Positions 1-11,099 of a DNA stretch of 49,500 nt are shown piece by piece. Numbering within the stretch: position 1 is the stretch's first letter; each line of letters starts with the position of its first letter. The DNA is from Mesostigma viride (Eukaryota > Streptophyta > Mesostigmatophyceae > Mesostigmatales > Mesostigmataceae), in NCBI GenBank assembly GCA_009746045.1, contig RPFO01000086.1, positions 543,232 through 592,731 on the forward strand, read 5' to 3'. Position numbers and translations under genes: made by a program. The notes under the pieces are model-generated. The model was not told where the DNA came from and did not search any database. It saw nothing but the letters and a program-made list of their open reading frames with translations.

Positions 1-185
1 GAATCTGCAGTGTCCTCGCCTCTTCGGCCCACGGGAGCTTCGGCATTAGGCAACGACGCAGGCATATAGAAAAGAACGTTTAGGTACAAGGGGAATACAT
101 GAACTACTTAGTACCACGTGCTCCATAGCTCCTCCGGAAGCGCAACTGGGAAGGAATTCCACTCATTAACCTGATCTACATACAT

Positions 186-956
186 TTGCTGAATTCTTTC
201 GTCATGGGGCGCTTGCAAGGGAAGGTTGCAGTTGTCACAGGTGCATCTAGTGGCATTGGGGCAGCAATTGCTACCGCTCTTGCCCGTGAAGGGGCAAGCG
301 TTGCCCTTGTTGCCAGGAGAGTTGACAGGCTGGAAGAAGTCTGTAAAACGATTTCTCAAACCTGCCCGTCAACACGATGCGTCGTGGCGCAGGCGGATGT
401 CACTTCTAGGCAGCAAGTCAAAGATGCAATTGGAAAAGCCACGTCTGAATTGGGGGGCCCGGTGGACATTCTCGTGAACAATGCGGGCGTAATGTACTAC
501 ACGTTAATGAAGAACGTGCAGGAGGAGCAATGGGAGCGCACCGTGGACGTGGTGTGCAAGGGCACTCTTCATGGCATCGGGGCAGTATTGCCGTCCATGC
601 TTGAACGCGGCGCCGGCCACATAGTCAACATCACGTCGGACGCGGGAAGGAAAGCATTCCCCGGCCTGGCGGTGTATTCTGGTGCCAAGTTCTTCGTGGA
701 AGCTACGTCGCAGGCGTTGCGACTGGAGACAGCAGGAACTGGTCTGAGAGTCACGTGCGTGCAGCCGGGCAACGTGGCTACGGAACTCTTGGGAATGAGC
801 ACAGACCCGGAAGGCATTGCCAAGTACGGGACGCCGTCCGGGGCCAAAGTGCTCGAGGCGGACGACGTGGCCAACGCGGTCGTATACGCGGTCACCCAGC
901 CTCACTACGTAGCCGTTAACGAGATTTTGGTTGAGCCTCGAGATGAGCCCGCATGA
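186..956 (+). CDS. Classical short-chain dehydrogenase/reductase (SDR), intronless
   Basis: The 256-residue protein is a complete classical SDR and probably a cytosolic NADP(H)-dependent oxidoreductase; the substrate cannot be told. The Rossmann nucleotide loop TGASSGIG lies at residues 18-25, a basic RR pair at 44-45 after beta-2 favours NADP over NAD, NNAG is at 98-101, the catalytic Ser is S151, and the YxxxK pair is Y164/K168. The C-terminal PGNVATEL segment is typical of substrate-loop positioning. The usual Asn of the N-S-Y-K tetrad (motif VDVNxKG) is replaced by Val at residue 123. Two starts are possible, Met1 at 186 or Met7 at 204; the second gives the more usual short N-terminus. 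There is no intron, unlike every neighbouring gene. It resembles animal and bacterial 3-hydroxy acid dehydrogenase-like SDRs. No signal peptide or membrane segment is visible. Confidence 0.88.
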   Translation: MLNSFVMGRLQGKVAVVTGASSGIGAAIATALAREGASVALVARRVDRLEEVCKTISQTCPSTRCVVAQADVTSRQQVKDAIGKATSELGGPVDILVNNAGVMYYTLMKNVQEEQWERTVDVVCKGTLHGIGAVLPSMLERGAGHIVNITSDAGRKAFPGLAVYSGAKFFVEATSQALRLETAGTGLRVTCVQPGNVATELLGMSTDPEGIAKYGTPSGAKVLEADDVANAVVYAVTQPHYVAVNEILVEPRDEPA

Positions 957-2415
957 GCTGTAGGGCTAGGAGACCTAGGGCAGTGGTGTGCACCTGTAGC
1001 CTGCCAGGCAAGCGAGGCAACCATCTCTGGTAGGTTAATCCCAAGCATATTGATGAAAATCCCCCCCTCAGAATTCTGCAGTCTCACCATGGCCAGCACA
1101 TGCCCACGCCACGCAACCATACATTTCTGGCACCCTCGAAACAAGGATATTCTTAAGCTCGAAATAACCTGAATTTATATCACGATGAATCATGCTTCAT
1201 TCATTAATAATATATCAATCCGGCACAGGCCAAAATCTGGAGAATCCGGACCATGGTACCATGCGGCCTACCTCGAGTCTGCTGTTATCTTATCCGCACG
1301 CGTTTGTCGAGTCGTTCAAGTTGATGGAAATTCTTAGTGAATGGAGATGGAAATGTGTAGTTGTGACATTATCATTATGGCTGGCTAAGGTTCAGAGTGC
1401 GAGACCTAGACGTTTAGACACAATCGCGTGATCATTGTGTTTGCAACTAGCGGCAAAGAGTGTCCAGTTGTAAGCATCAATGCTGCGATCGCTCTCCCGT
1501 ATCAACCATTTGTATCAATGGAGGTGGAAGAGTGCTTCCACCTAGCTACGGGAAGAATGCCTGGCGTGACCGTTAGGACCGGGCACTACATGTTACCTGG
1601 CATACCCCTTAGGTTCAAAGTTAGTTTCGCCTCTACCTAGCTCGACAGATAGAATAGAACCGGTATAGGATTGTTGCCCATCGGGGTTATTACTCGGTAA
1701 CTCCCCAACGGGAGCACATGCATGTTTAATTTTAAGCGAGAATGCAACTATTCATGGACGCATGTCGATCCAACACCATGGAAGGTCTAGCTACCTAGGG
1801 TAGTTGTCTGATAGGAGATGTCGTTGAGGCCGGAGTGCATTTAGTGTGCACGTGCTTCTGGGAGGCCATGCATGAATGGAAAAATTCCGACATGGACAAG
1901 TTTGTTGGCTTGTACAAGTGCATGGGTGATATGTAGCAACACAGTTTAGTTAGTCGGATTCTCAAGGTTCCTGGCCTGTGCTAGTCTCCCATTAATAGAG
2001 TGCCTTTGCCAGGCCAGGTGGTGGGTGGCAGTGTGGGCGTCTTGTAGCAGCTGCCGCACGGCTGCGCAAAAAAATTGTACGATGCATCTGTGCTACACAC
2101 TGCTGGTATCTGGCACTAGGTGCACCGCCTGGCCCATGCCCACTGACCCCACCGCCTGCCTCCCACAGCCACTGCTAGTATGTGTGCTCGCCAGAGATGC
2201 TGCTTGCAACCACGTGGCTTGTGCACAGCTCCAAGGGTCAGCTCCATGACTCAGCTCCTGCAGCTGGTGCTACTGCTACGCCCAGACATGTGTGTGGCAT
2301 GTGCAAATCTCAAGACACGGCACTGCAACTCTTGACCGCCGAGCGCCAGGAATTATATGCTTCACACACAAAAAAATAAATCACATAAATTAGGATCCCG
2401 AACAACAGGGTTCTA
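957..2415. other. Intergenic stretch without a recognised gene
   Basis: This region separates the convergent 3' ends of the SDR and the zinc-finger/OCRE gene. The open frames are short, with no family resemblance and no convincing splice pattern. The only structure I recognise is the LINE 3'-end relic at about 1657-1715, listed separately. The part just before 2415 would hold the 3' UTR of the minus-strand gene. Confidence 0.6.
1657..1715 (+). repeat. Relic of a LINE 3' end (stem-loop family)
   Basis: It matches, in the same orientation, the LINE 3' end at 16851-16955: an ACCGGTA start, a CATCGGGGTTA block and then the hairpin CTCCCCAACGGGAG at 1701-1714. The TTAA tail is lost or decayed (GTTTAATTTTA follows at about 1723). 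It is an old, 5'-truncated fragment. Confidence 0.6.
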
Positions 2416-4972
2416 TTAATAGATCCCGAACAGCTTCTGGTGCCGGGCGGTCACACGCTCCCTCGCTGCCTCCCGCGCCGCTATCGCGGCCTTTTCGGCC
2501 TCCGAAAGCTCCTTCGAGTCCTCGGGTTTCCTCTTGACACCCGTGACGGTGGCAGCAACACCCTTTTTGCTGCCTGCAGCTGTGGCCGTGGCAGGTGTGG
2601 CAGACTTGAGGGTGGCTGGTGCGGTCGGCTTGGCTGCGGCCGCCGGCCCCTTGCTCGCCGTGGACGTCACCACGATGACCTCCGCAGTCTCCTTCTTGGT
2701 CGATGCACCCGCTGATTGCGCTACCTTTCCTTTGCCCCCTGTGTCCTGGGCAGGGGCCGTGGGTTTTGTGCCAGGTGGGCCACCTGCCGGTGCCTTGCGG
2801 GATTCCACCGGGGCAGCAGCTGCACTTGTGGTAGCCGCTAGTTTCTGGCATTCTTCCATCGTTGTCCATTGGTCTGCAAGGAGGATGCAGTTGCAGAGGA
2901 TATCGAGGCATTTGCAGGGGTGATGGGATTGCAGCCAACATCGCAATCCGTACATCACGGCACAGCATAATAAGATACTCGCGGCAAGTGGTCGTAAGAA
3001 AATGAAAGCAAACACATCTTCCATGGTAAGGCACCCCCAAACAAGATCCCTGCTAGCCCTGGGCCGCACCGTACAGACCCATGTCAGCAAAAAAGAGCCA
3101 ACTCGGCCCACCGACTTGTCAGCGCTGGAGGGGGAGTCATTGACCTGCGGCCAGGCAGTGCGATGCTGGCGCAGTGACATCCATCCAATTAGGGCCTGAA
3201 CATGAAAAAATAAACTCGTGCACTTGTGTCCGCTACACTACCCTGACATGGGAAACGAAATATCCACATACGTTGCTTTGCAACAGCAAGAGCTGCCTTT
3301 GAGCGCACGATTCAAAACCGCCGGTCTGTACACTCGCTTGTGGAGAGGGCAGCATCTGCCTACACCCCAGAAGCATGCTGCACTGGCCACCGCTGCGTGA
3401 CCGCTCATGAAAGCATGTTGACCATAATTCCAGGCTAACAATTTTCTAAACTTTTTGTCGTTGCCCAAACCTGTTTTCCTTTCTGTGGACATCTGTGATC
3501 ACCAGGAACCAGCCAGCCATCACGAGGCCCAGGACCAGGGTCATGCCACGCACCTCCCCCCGGCATGCAGTAGAGGCCCGAGTTGGCATCGTAGTAGTAC
3601 CCGGTCTGTGCGTTGTAGTAGTAGCCGGTGGAGGGCTCCTGCACCCAGCCATCTGCCGCGCGTGGGGCAGAACGAGGGGGTTGGCAGCACGGCGCGTGCG
3701 GCGCACGCCGTCCAGTGTATACATGGTTAATTTGTAACGATGTGGTGGGTGGGGTGAAGGGTGGGGGTGGGAAGGAGATCTCGGCAAGACAATTGTTGTT
3801 GGCGGTCTGCAGAGGGTGAGATCCTTAGCAGCGAAACAAAAATCCATGATGCAACCAGGCATACCTGCGCCGTCCGCATCCCCCCCCTGCACGTGTCCCG
3901 CGCCCCCCACGCGGCCATCCGCTGACGGCCCCGCGCCCTGTGCCGTCTGTGCCCCACCACGTGCCGGCTGCATTGCGGCCAGGTCCTTCTCGTACGCCGC
4001 GCGCGCTTGCTGGCGAGGGATGGGCCGTGGGTGAGGGATGGGCCATGGTTGAGGGATGGGGCATTGGTGAGGGATGGGCCATGGGTGAGGGATGGGGCAT
4101 GGGTGAGGGATGGGCCATGGGTGAGGGACGGGGCATGGGTGAGGGATGGGGCATGGGAAAGGGATGGAGCATGGGTGCAGGAGATGCACTGGCCCGTGGC
4201 CATGTATAGAGTCACGAGTTCTGGTATGAGTTCTGGTATGTATAGAGTCATGAGGTACCCAATGGTAAAGCACATGGGGTATAGCAGCGGTGGGAGAGGT
4301 GATCACTATATCAAGAGGTGATCACTATATGACAACTAAAAGACCACACACGGAACGGAAGTAAGGAATAGTGTGAGGAAGTAGGAAATGGGGACAGCAA
4401 TATTGTCGCGCTAAGCAACCATACTGTGATACACCGTGGCATCTTGCAAAAGTGGCCGTGTATTCAGGGCTGGAATCCAAGCATGGCTGCCCGCTGCTGG
4501 CAGAATTGCGAGGTGGATAAGCACCTATCAGAAAACGAGACGAGGCATCCTTGCTCGTGCCGAAAATTGAATTTTCATGAAATTGAATTTTCATGGCGCG
4601 GCGAAAAGACGCGCCAGGGACGATCAGCAACATCGCCAGCTATGAGGTAATTGCCTCTTCATGGAGAAAAGGGATTTGCCAGCAGGGCCCCCCGGTAGCT
4701 GGCAGAGGAGCCCCCGGGCAGCAAGACGAGCGTCGTATTGTAGGCAGTAGGGTACAGCTCACCTCATCTATCCGTTTCATCTCCATCTCCACTTGCTTCT
4801 GCTCCCGCTCCTGAAGCACCTGCCTCTTCCGCATGTCCAGAAGCTTCTTTTGAAGCGCCTCCTTATGCTTGGCTCCGGATTCATGGAGGCGTCTACTATT
4901 GATATTGTCCGCGATGAAAATGCGGCAGCAATCACACCAATGATTGCCCTGACTAACCCACCTTTCCGTCAT
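2416..4972 (-). CDS. ZOP1/WBP4-like pre-mRNA splicing factor with U1-type zinc finger and OCRE domain
   Basis: Spliced model on the minus strand: exons 4972-4763, 4009-3865, 3652-3554 and 2873-2416, all with GT-AG borders and intron phases 0, 1, 1, giving 303 aa. Residues 10-36 form a matrin/U1-C type C2H2 finger (C13, C16, H30, H36; HWCDCC then ADNxxS), followed by a charged helix (about 38-70) as in WBP4. Exon 2 starts with QARAAYEKDL, the WBP4/ZOP1 helix. Exon 3 carries an OCRE-type repeat (TGYYYNAQTGYYYDANSGLY, about residues 126-145). The last exon is Ala/Pro/Lys-rich and ends in KRKPEDSKELSEAEKAA...LFGIY, the conserved C-terminus of the family. Arabidopsis ZOP1 combines this finger with OCRE and acts in splicing and RNA-directed DNA methylation; spliceosome function here is inferred from the family. 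Exon 1 is divergent from RPL13A. Confidence 0.85.
4010..4170. repeat. 18-bp minisatellite in intron 1 of the ZOP1-like gene
   Basis: About nine tandem copies of an 18-bp unit (GGGATGGGCCATGGGTGA with variants GGGGCAT/GGGCCAT). Because 18 is a multiple of 3, the array reads open in several frames on both strands and yields misleading ORFs. It abuts the exon 2 acceptor at 4010. Confidence 0.9.
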
Positions 4973-5786
4973 TTCCGCTCACAGTTGTCGCAGCCACAAA
5001 TTGTAATCGAGAACCTTCCCTTTGTCACTGCGACGGGTCTGGCTGTAATAAATAAACTGAAGCTGCGGTCGGACCAAAGTTGAAACGCTGCTCTAAATAA
5101 ACGGATATCTTGCCGACTCCAGGCTCCTATTGTCCAGAGCTCGCGATTCGTGGCTTGGCCTGGCAGAAACCTGCCAATGACAAAGATCAATTGATTGGCT
5201 CAACTTACAACTACCCAAACATTTACCGCCATGATCGGACCCGCAGTTGTAGCGATAATGGACGCTGTGTTAGGAGGCGAGCAACAGGTGCACGGCCAAG
5301 CTCTAAAGTAATAACGATGATCACGTGCGCTGTTCAACATCAGGGTATTATCCCGCTCGGAACTGCGCCATGCATGATTGACGATGCGATGCCCAACCTC
5401 CCATCTATGGCCGCTGTTTGCTGAATAACTTGCCAAGTAGGTTGGTGTACGGACAGTGCATTGTGCGACGGAACAGCATGCAAACTGGAGCGCCGCGTCG
5501 CGAGTGCCTTCGATTCCCCCTGTCGGCCGGCGCGGGAACTCTGACCGCTGCGGACTCCACTGCGTGCGGGTCCCCACTCCCCGGGTGCATACCTGATGCT
5601 GCCGTCCCGGGGAGACATCCCAGCCCAGTCCATGCCCTTTCCCTCGAGCATCCGAATTCGGCGCACGCTTCCCGTGATTCAGCGCGGTACGTGCGAGCCT
5701 GCCGGAGAGGTGAAGAAGCCAATCTGGCCGCCGCCATCGTTCTCTTTTGGGTAGCATCGCTTCACCCCCGGTGGGTTGCAGCGAAA
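4973..5786. promoter_or_regulatory. Divergent intergenic region of the ZOP1-like gene and RPL13A
   Basis: These 814 bp lie between the two start codons and should contain both promoters and 5' UTRs. I see no convincing TATA box or known element. A pyrimidine-rich run (about 5738-5750) lies 40-50 bp before the RPL13A start and could be near its cap site. Open frames here have no family resemblance. Confidence 0.45.
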
Positions 5787-8700
5787 ATGGTGAGCGGTTC
5801 GGGTGCTATGAAGCAAAAGGTGGTGGTCGACGCCCGCAACCATATGTTGGGACGTCTTGCCTCCATCATTGCCAAGGAGCTGGTTAACGGCCAGAAAGTG
5901 GTGCGTGGATATGCTCGGCGATGGGGGGATGCTTAGTGCTGAAGTTGTAGAGAAGTTTGCAATGGGCTTTGACAAGGCGCCATACGATGGATGATTAGTT
6001 AGTTTAGAATCATGCAAGGGCATTTTGATGATAACATGCTCATTTATAGGTCGTGCCTTGTTTCGCCGGAGGATGAAGGGATTGTTATAAGATTTATGTG
6101 AACATCATGATTCGAGTAACCTGCGCGCCAGTGAACGGAGCAGAACCAGGCCGTCTCCTTGCTTATGTAGGCAAGATAAATTCGTGAGCAAACCAACTTA
6201 TTGGTTGTACGAGCGCATGCTTGTTGCTTTGGTACACTTGTGGGATGTAGGTCGTGGTTCGCTGCGAGGATATTTGCCTGTCAGGTGGTTTGGTGCGCCA
6301 GAAGGCCAAGTACTGCCGTTTCCTCCGGAAGCGCATGAACACCAAGCCGTCCAAGGGCCCCATTCACTACAGGGCTCCTGCTCGCATTCTGTGGCGCACC
6401 ATCCGCGGGTGAGGAACCCATACAATCGTTGCCCTTTTAATGCCATTTCTAGTTTTTCCTAGATGTACGTACGTGGCTTGCAGGTTTCATTCGTCCTGAT
6501 TTACAATAATAGCTCGATGCGTGGTCTAGCCTCTACAAGGAACTTACATGAGCAAACCTGTATGTTGTTTGTTTTCACATGCACTGCCGCCCCCTGTGCT
6601 ATCGGACCAAAGTATGTTGCCACACAAGGAAAAGAAGGGCGCTGCTGCTCTGGAGCGCCTTAAGTGCTTTGAGGGCGTCCCCAAGGACTACGAGACTACC
6701 AAGAGGATGGTGGTCCCAGAGGCGCTGAGGTGAGCCGGCTGGAGCCATCATACAGTGCATTCCATCGTCAGGTCAGGGTTTTATGTAGCCTTTTGGATTA
6801 GCTGACGATGCTGCACCAAAGGATGGAAGGGGTGGTGTGGTTTCGATCGGGGGACGTTTGTCTCCACGTGGTCCCGGGTGTCTCTCCGTGATCGCCGTCT
6901 ACGCATGACCCAGATGATACTGGAATGGTATGAGACCGTGTGAGGGGGCTTTCTCAGGTCAGCGCTTGTGGTGTATAATCAACGACCCCCGTTGCCTTGA
7001 CACATTTGGCATTGGTTGGGTCAGGCCGAAGTTGTTTCTCAGAGCACTCAGCAGTCAGCAGGATGCCCGCCAACCTGCCTGTTTACCAAAAAGATTGTTG
7101 ATGCACTCGAAACAGTGATGCCTTGGGAAGCTGGGAGCTTTTGTGTACTGGTGGCTCGTGCTCCCGGTTGATATGGAGGAAGAGGCGTGACCGATGCATG
7201 GTAGAGCTGGTCGGGCTCGTGCTTGTTGCTCACCCCCATGCCATGGCGCCGCCCCGTGATCTCACGGCCTGAGGGTGCCCCATTCAGACGAATCGGAATG
7301 TACTGCTGTGTACTTGTCCTCGGGAGGACGCTGCCGCATTGTGGTGGTCGCAGGCATCAGAACATGCCAGCCCCATTTTGACGAGGGTTTGCCACTTTTG
7401 CATTCCTGCCGGGAACTTAAACCCCTTCGTTCCCTTCCCTGGGCTCTTGCTCTCGCGTGTCATGCGTTGCTCCTGCCCGCAGGGCCCTGCGCATGAAGCC
7501 CGGCCACAAGTACTGCGTGCTGGGTGAGCTGTCCGCTCAGGTCGGCTGGAAGCACTTCGACGCTGTCAAGGTAGGCGCGCGCTGTTGGCCCATCCGTACC
7601 ATCATGTTGCCATGGCATTGTGTGGTGCCCCGCGTGGCATGTTGAAACCAACCATGTGCATTTGGTGGAAGCGCACAAGGGCATCTGTATGGTGGGGACA
7701 ACATGCGCTGGCCGCATTTTGATTTGAGGCACTAGGGACTCCCCATGATCCCATGCACCATTTATGTCTTTTTGTGTGTGTGGAGTCGCCGGGCATCACT
7801 GGTGTGTACATGGGTGTATAGCAGGAGTGCGGGGCCAGGTTGTTGGTATCCTCCTGCCCTGCGTGGTGTGAGGCCAGTGCATGGTGTTCCTATGAGAGTC
7901 AGCATGCCCAACCACAGTTCTTGTTTGCAAGAAGCGATGGACTGCCATGGTTAGGAGGGCTTTGGGGGGGACAGTGCTGTCACTTTCTCAGCAGATCCCA
8001 ACCCTGCGTACCCCAGCACGTCAGAAAATGTCAATCGACTTGACTCGCATTCACAGATGACGGTGCATAGTATGCGGTGCCGTTGGATCTCGGGAATCAG
8101 GTGTTGGAGTGCTGTCTGTTTTGGCAATTGGCATAGGCTTCCCAAGTTCCTGTGCAAATGTCTGTTTCGATATGGAGACGTGTATCGTGAGTTTTGCCTG
8201 GATGTCTACATGGGTGGTGTGGGTTGGTTTTTAGTGTGGAAGTCCTTGCGGTTGCTGTGGTCTTTCCTGCTTCTAATTCTGTTACCGCCCCCATATCCAC
8301 AATATCCTTACTTGTGCAGGAGCTGGAGGCCAAGCGCAAGGAGCGCTCTGCCGAGTTTTACCAGAAGAAGAAGGTGAGCGCCCGCCCTAGGGAGTGGCAT
8401 AGGCAGATGAAGAGGCAGGGGAGGCAGGGGAGAAGGTAGAAAAGGAATGTCGGATTAGGCAGTGTAGGAGGGGGCCTCTACTAGAGTTTGACATTACTAG
8501 ATGAGTGATGCCCAGATTCATTGCATGTCAGTGGTTGTGGCAATGCTTGGCCTTGCGATCAAAGTGTGCTGGTGCCATCAAGGCAAGTTTTCTGGCGAAA
8601 GGGTTGCCGCTGGGCGTTGGAGGGCCATGTTGAATCAGGCAGATTGTGCTAGCGTGCCTGGTACTAAGCTGTGTAGGGAGTTGTAGGCATGTATTTGGCA

Positions 8701-9358
8701 TGTATGTGGTGCTGTTTTGCTGTTAAGAATTGGGATCAAACTTGCCATTGCATGGAAGGTGGTGCTGCTGCGGTGGCCATTCTGGAATGAACGGGTCGGG
8801 TTGTTGTTGCCGGTCAGCTCAGCTGGGCTCTGGGTACGGTGGGTATGCTCCAGATGTACACTTGGGAAGTCCTATAATGGCTTCTCGAAAGGAACATGAA
8901 TGGCATGGATGGTCTTGCATCCAGCTTGGCCTGTACACAAACAAGCAGTTTCTAATTTAGTGGAAGGGATGGCATTGGGCCTCCTCTGCGGGGTCGGTGA
9001 CTTGATGCCGTGATTTTGTGAGGCTTTGAGCGGGAAAAGTCAGGGTGTATGGGTTTAGTGAGGGCAGAACGTGTTCCTGTTGGCCACTCGGCGGTCTGTG
9101 TCTTCTTCTCTGCTTGTGGCTGCTTGTTTTTTTGCCTGCTTTCATCAGTATTTTTGTCAATGCCCTCATCGGATTGTGAATGAGTGAATTGGCAAGTTGC
9201 AGTGGTGTGCTCAGTTTTGTGCTCTGCTTGTGCGTTCTTGATGTTGCGTGTCCTTTTGAAAACAGGAGCTCCTCCGGTTGAGGGTGAAGGCCGTTGCTGC
9301 TGCTGCCCCACAGCTCAAGGCCGTGCAGCCTATCTTGCAGAAGTTCACGCTTGTATAA
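5787..9358 (+). CDS. RPL13A: 60S ribosomal protein L13a (uL13)
   Basis: Six exons: 5787-5900, 6251-6408, 6613-6729, 7483-7570, 8320-8373 and 9266-9358; intron phases 0, 2, 2, 0, 0; 207 aa. The protein follows plant and animal uL13 end to end: MVSGSG start, [30 protein letters not shown] across the exon 1/2 junction, [35 protein letters not shown], the VGWKH block and the KRKER basic helix. uL13 is a structural protein of the large cytosolic ribosomal subunit. The first exon starts at the family's usual methionine. All borders are GT-AG, and introns range from 204 to 892 bp. The gene is intact, and no internal tandem repeats were noticed in its introns. In vertebrates the homologous gene hosts box C/D snoRNAs; I could not support any here. 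Confidence 0.96.
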
Positions 9359-9799
9359 GCTCGCCAAATAGCAGGGAGGGCCCTCAATATGTCTGGAGGC
9401 TGGAATATCTGTGCTGTTGCTGATATGGATACTGTCTGTGGTCCTGAGCAGCTAGAGACAAAATGAGGAGCAGCCCCTGGTGGGTTGACATTATTTTGCT
9501 ACTCACCAGAAGTGAACGGTCTTCCCGGCCTCCTCGTACATTTGCAGTTTTCAAACTGGATCTAGTTATTTTAGGAATTCAAATTTGCTCTGGAATGGCT
9601 GCCAGGGTTTGATCAACATATTGGAATAAGGAAGGCGTTATTTCATCATGCATGCTGTGGAAAGCAGCTGACTTTTTTTTTTTTGGTTGGTGTAGCCCTC
9701 ATTTATGATAAGTGGGAACCGTTAATTAATTAATCCTGCCATGTCTGCTTTTTTATGAAAAAGGCTGTGTTAGCTAGCTACATGAGACAACTATTTCCT
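9359..9799. other. RPL13A 3' flank, no gene seen
   Basis: This is the 3' UTR and flank of RPL13A. It contains a poly-T run at about 9672-9682 and a short TTAA repeat at about 9721-9732. No coding or RNA gene is recognised before the first LINE fragment. Confidence 0.5.
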
Positions 9800-10990
9800 G
9801 GCCACATGGCAACAGAGTGCTCTGCACCGCGGCTGCTAGACGGGACGGAGGTCCCGTTCCGTGATCGCTTCAAACTGCTGGGGAGCATGCTCCCCGACGG
9901 CCGCCGCCGACGTGGACATCCGCATCGGCCTGGCCTGGGCTATCTAGACATCGTTCGCTAAAAACTTACTGGCACTCGAAGGACCTGGGCGAGCACCGCA
10001 AGCGAATGCTCTTCAAGGTCCTGGTCCTCACGTTGCTCACCTATGGCGCCGGGGCATTGACGCTCACGGACACGCTGGCCACACGGCTGAACAGCACGGT
10101 AACCAGGATGCTCCGCCAGGCCCTGAACGTTGGGTTTTCCACGTATAGGTCTTTAGAATCTTTGTACCAGGGTATGCCTTGCATTTCGGACGAGATTAGA
10201 CAGCGTAGGATAGCATTCGTAGGACATCTTGCTCGCCACACTCCATATGATGCCTAGCTTTCTTTCATTATGCAGTGCCCATGCAGGGAGTCACTCTCTG
10301 CTGCGAAGCCATGCCCTAGCTCTTGTATAGCTATGCTGATCTTCCCCCCCATGACAGGCTCCCCCTTAGCTGGGCATAGCTTGATAGATCCTGGGGCTGC
10401 AGGTGTCCTGGGGCACCTAGAGCAAGGCTCATATGCCCCCTCTCTGGGCTATGTGCTACAGATACTCCCAACGGAGTTATCAAGGATACTTCCCAACGGA
10501 GTTATGTTCCTAATTAATTAATTAACTAATCTTGCTCGCACCAGTCAGGTAGACACCGACCTCGGTCTGCATGGCCGGCCCCCAGTGGCTTGGCCAGCCA
10601 GGGCGGCATATCCTGACCTGGCCTGGCCCCAAGGACATTCCTACTCTAGAGAAATGGGAAAACATGCCATGACCTATCCACAGCAGTTGCTGGCCGACTT
10701 ACAGTAGTGGTCCCAGCCCCGTTTGAACATCGCATTCACTCCCTCTCTCTTGCTTGGACTGCTATGCAGAACAAGATCGAAGAGGTGGAAGACGATTGTC
10801 CAGGCTCACACGCCAGCACCTGTGGGCAAGCGCCCTCCCCCCCCCCCAAGAGGAAGGGGCGCATTCAGTTGCTGAGTAGAGTAGTTTGGGTTTTCTAGAT
10901 AGATTAGCTTAGAGTTCGACTAGTTCGGTTTCGCGGCTTCGCCCACCTCCATTCTGATCCAAGCAAGGGAATTTTTGCAACATAAGTAAG
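9800..10990 (+). pseudogene. LINE ORF2 C-terminal fragment (copy F1), interrupted by an insertion
   Basis: Broken reading frames match the region after the reverse transcriptase catalytic core in the better copy at 14159-15193: LLDGTEVPFRDRFKLLGSML, then ADVDIRIGLAW in another frame, then FKVLVLTLLTYGA, LYQGMPCISDEIRQRR and VGHLAR. The frame is shifted near 9898 and again before 10006, with stop codons. The match resumes at 10531 (LARTSQVDT) after a 292-bp insertion and runs to a proline-rich end with a GKRPPPPP stretch near 10830-10850. The copy ends near 10980-10996 with a TAAG-repeat tail, so its 3' end differs from that of the 13547-16555 copy. It is not functional. Confidence 0.8.
10226..10539 (+). 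mobile_element. Short non-autonomous retroelement (copy A) with target-site duplication
   Basis: A 292-bp insertion (10237-10528) sits inside LINE fragment F1 and is flanked by the identical 11-bp repeat ATCTTGCTCGC at 10226-10236 and 10529-10539, a target-site duplication. It has no coding capacity. A related copy lies at 16535-17054. Its 3' end has two hairpins with a CAAC loop (10465-10476 and 10490-10501) and a TTAA-repeat tail (about 10511-10526), as in the local LINE 3' ends. I find no clear RNA polymerase III A/B boxes, so SINE status is unproven; it could be a shortened LINE derivative. Confidence 0.75.
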
Positions 10991-11099
10991 TAAGTCATGT
11001 GCAAAGGCATGCGCCATGCACGGAGTACTATGCTAATCTCATTAGAAAAAAAAATGTGCTACATGATCTCCCAACGGTCGAGTCATGTTATAATTAAAT

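Noticed and set aside
3825-4321. Open frames of HPSPMP / EGWGMG repeats on both strands
   Set aside because: They are the 18-bp minisatellite in intron 1 of the ZOP1-like gene.
5418-5936. 172-residue plus-strand frame overlapping RPL13A exon 1
   Set aside because: Its upstream part has no resemblance to known proteins and the uL13 family starts at the MVSGSG methionine at 5787; it also reads through the exon 1 donor.
5901-9265. Box C/D snoRNAs in RPL13A introns, as in vertebrates
   Set aside because: Only isolated motifs were seen (for example TTGATGATAA at about 6025-6034, CTGATT in intron 2), with no C and D box pair at usual spacing and no terminal stem. A snoscan-type search would be decisive.
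10237-10528. tRNA- or 7SL-derived SINE head with A and B boxes
   Set aside because: No match to a B box (GGTTCGANNCC) and only weak A-box-like TAGCTGGGCA; hence called only a short non-autonomous element.
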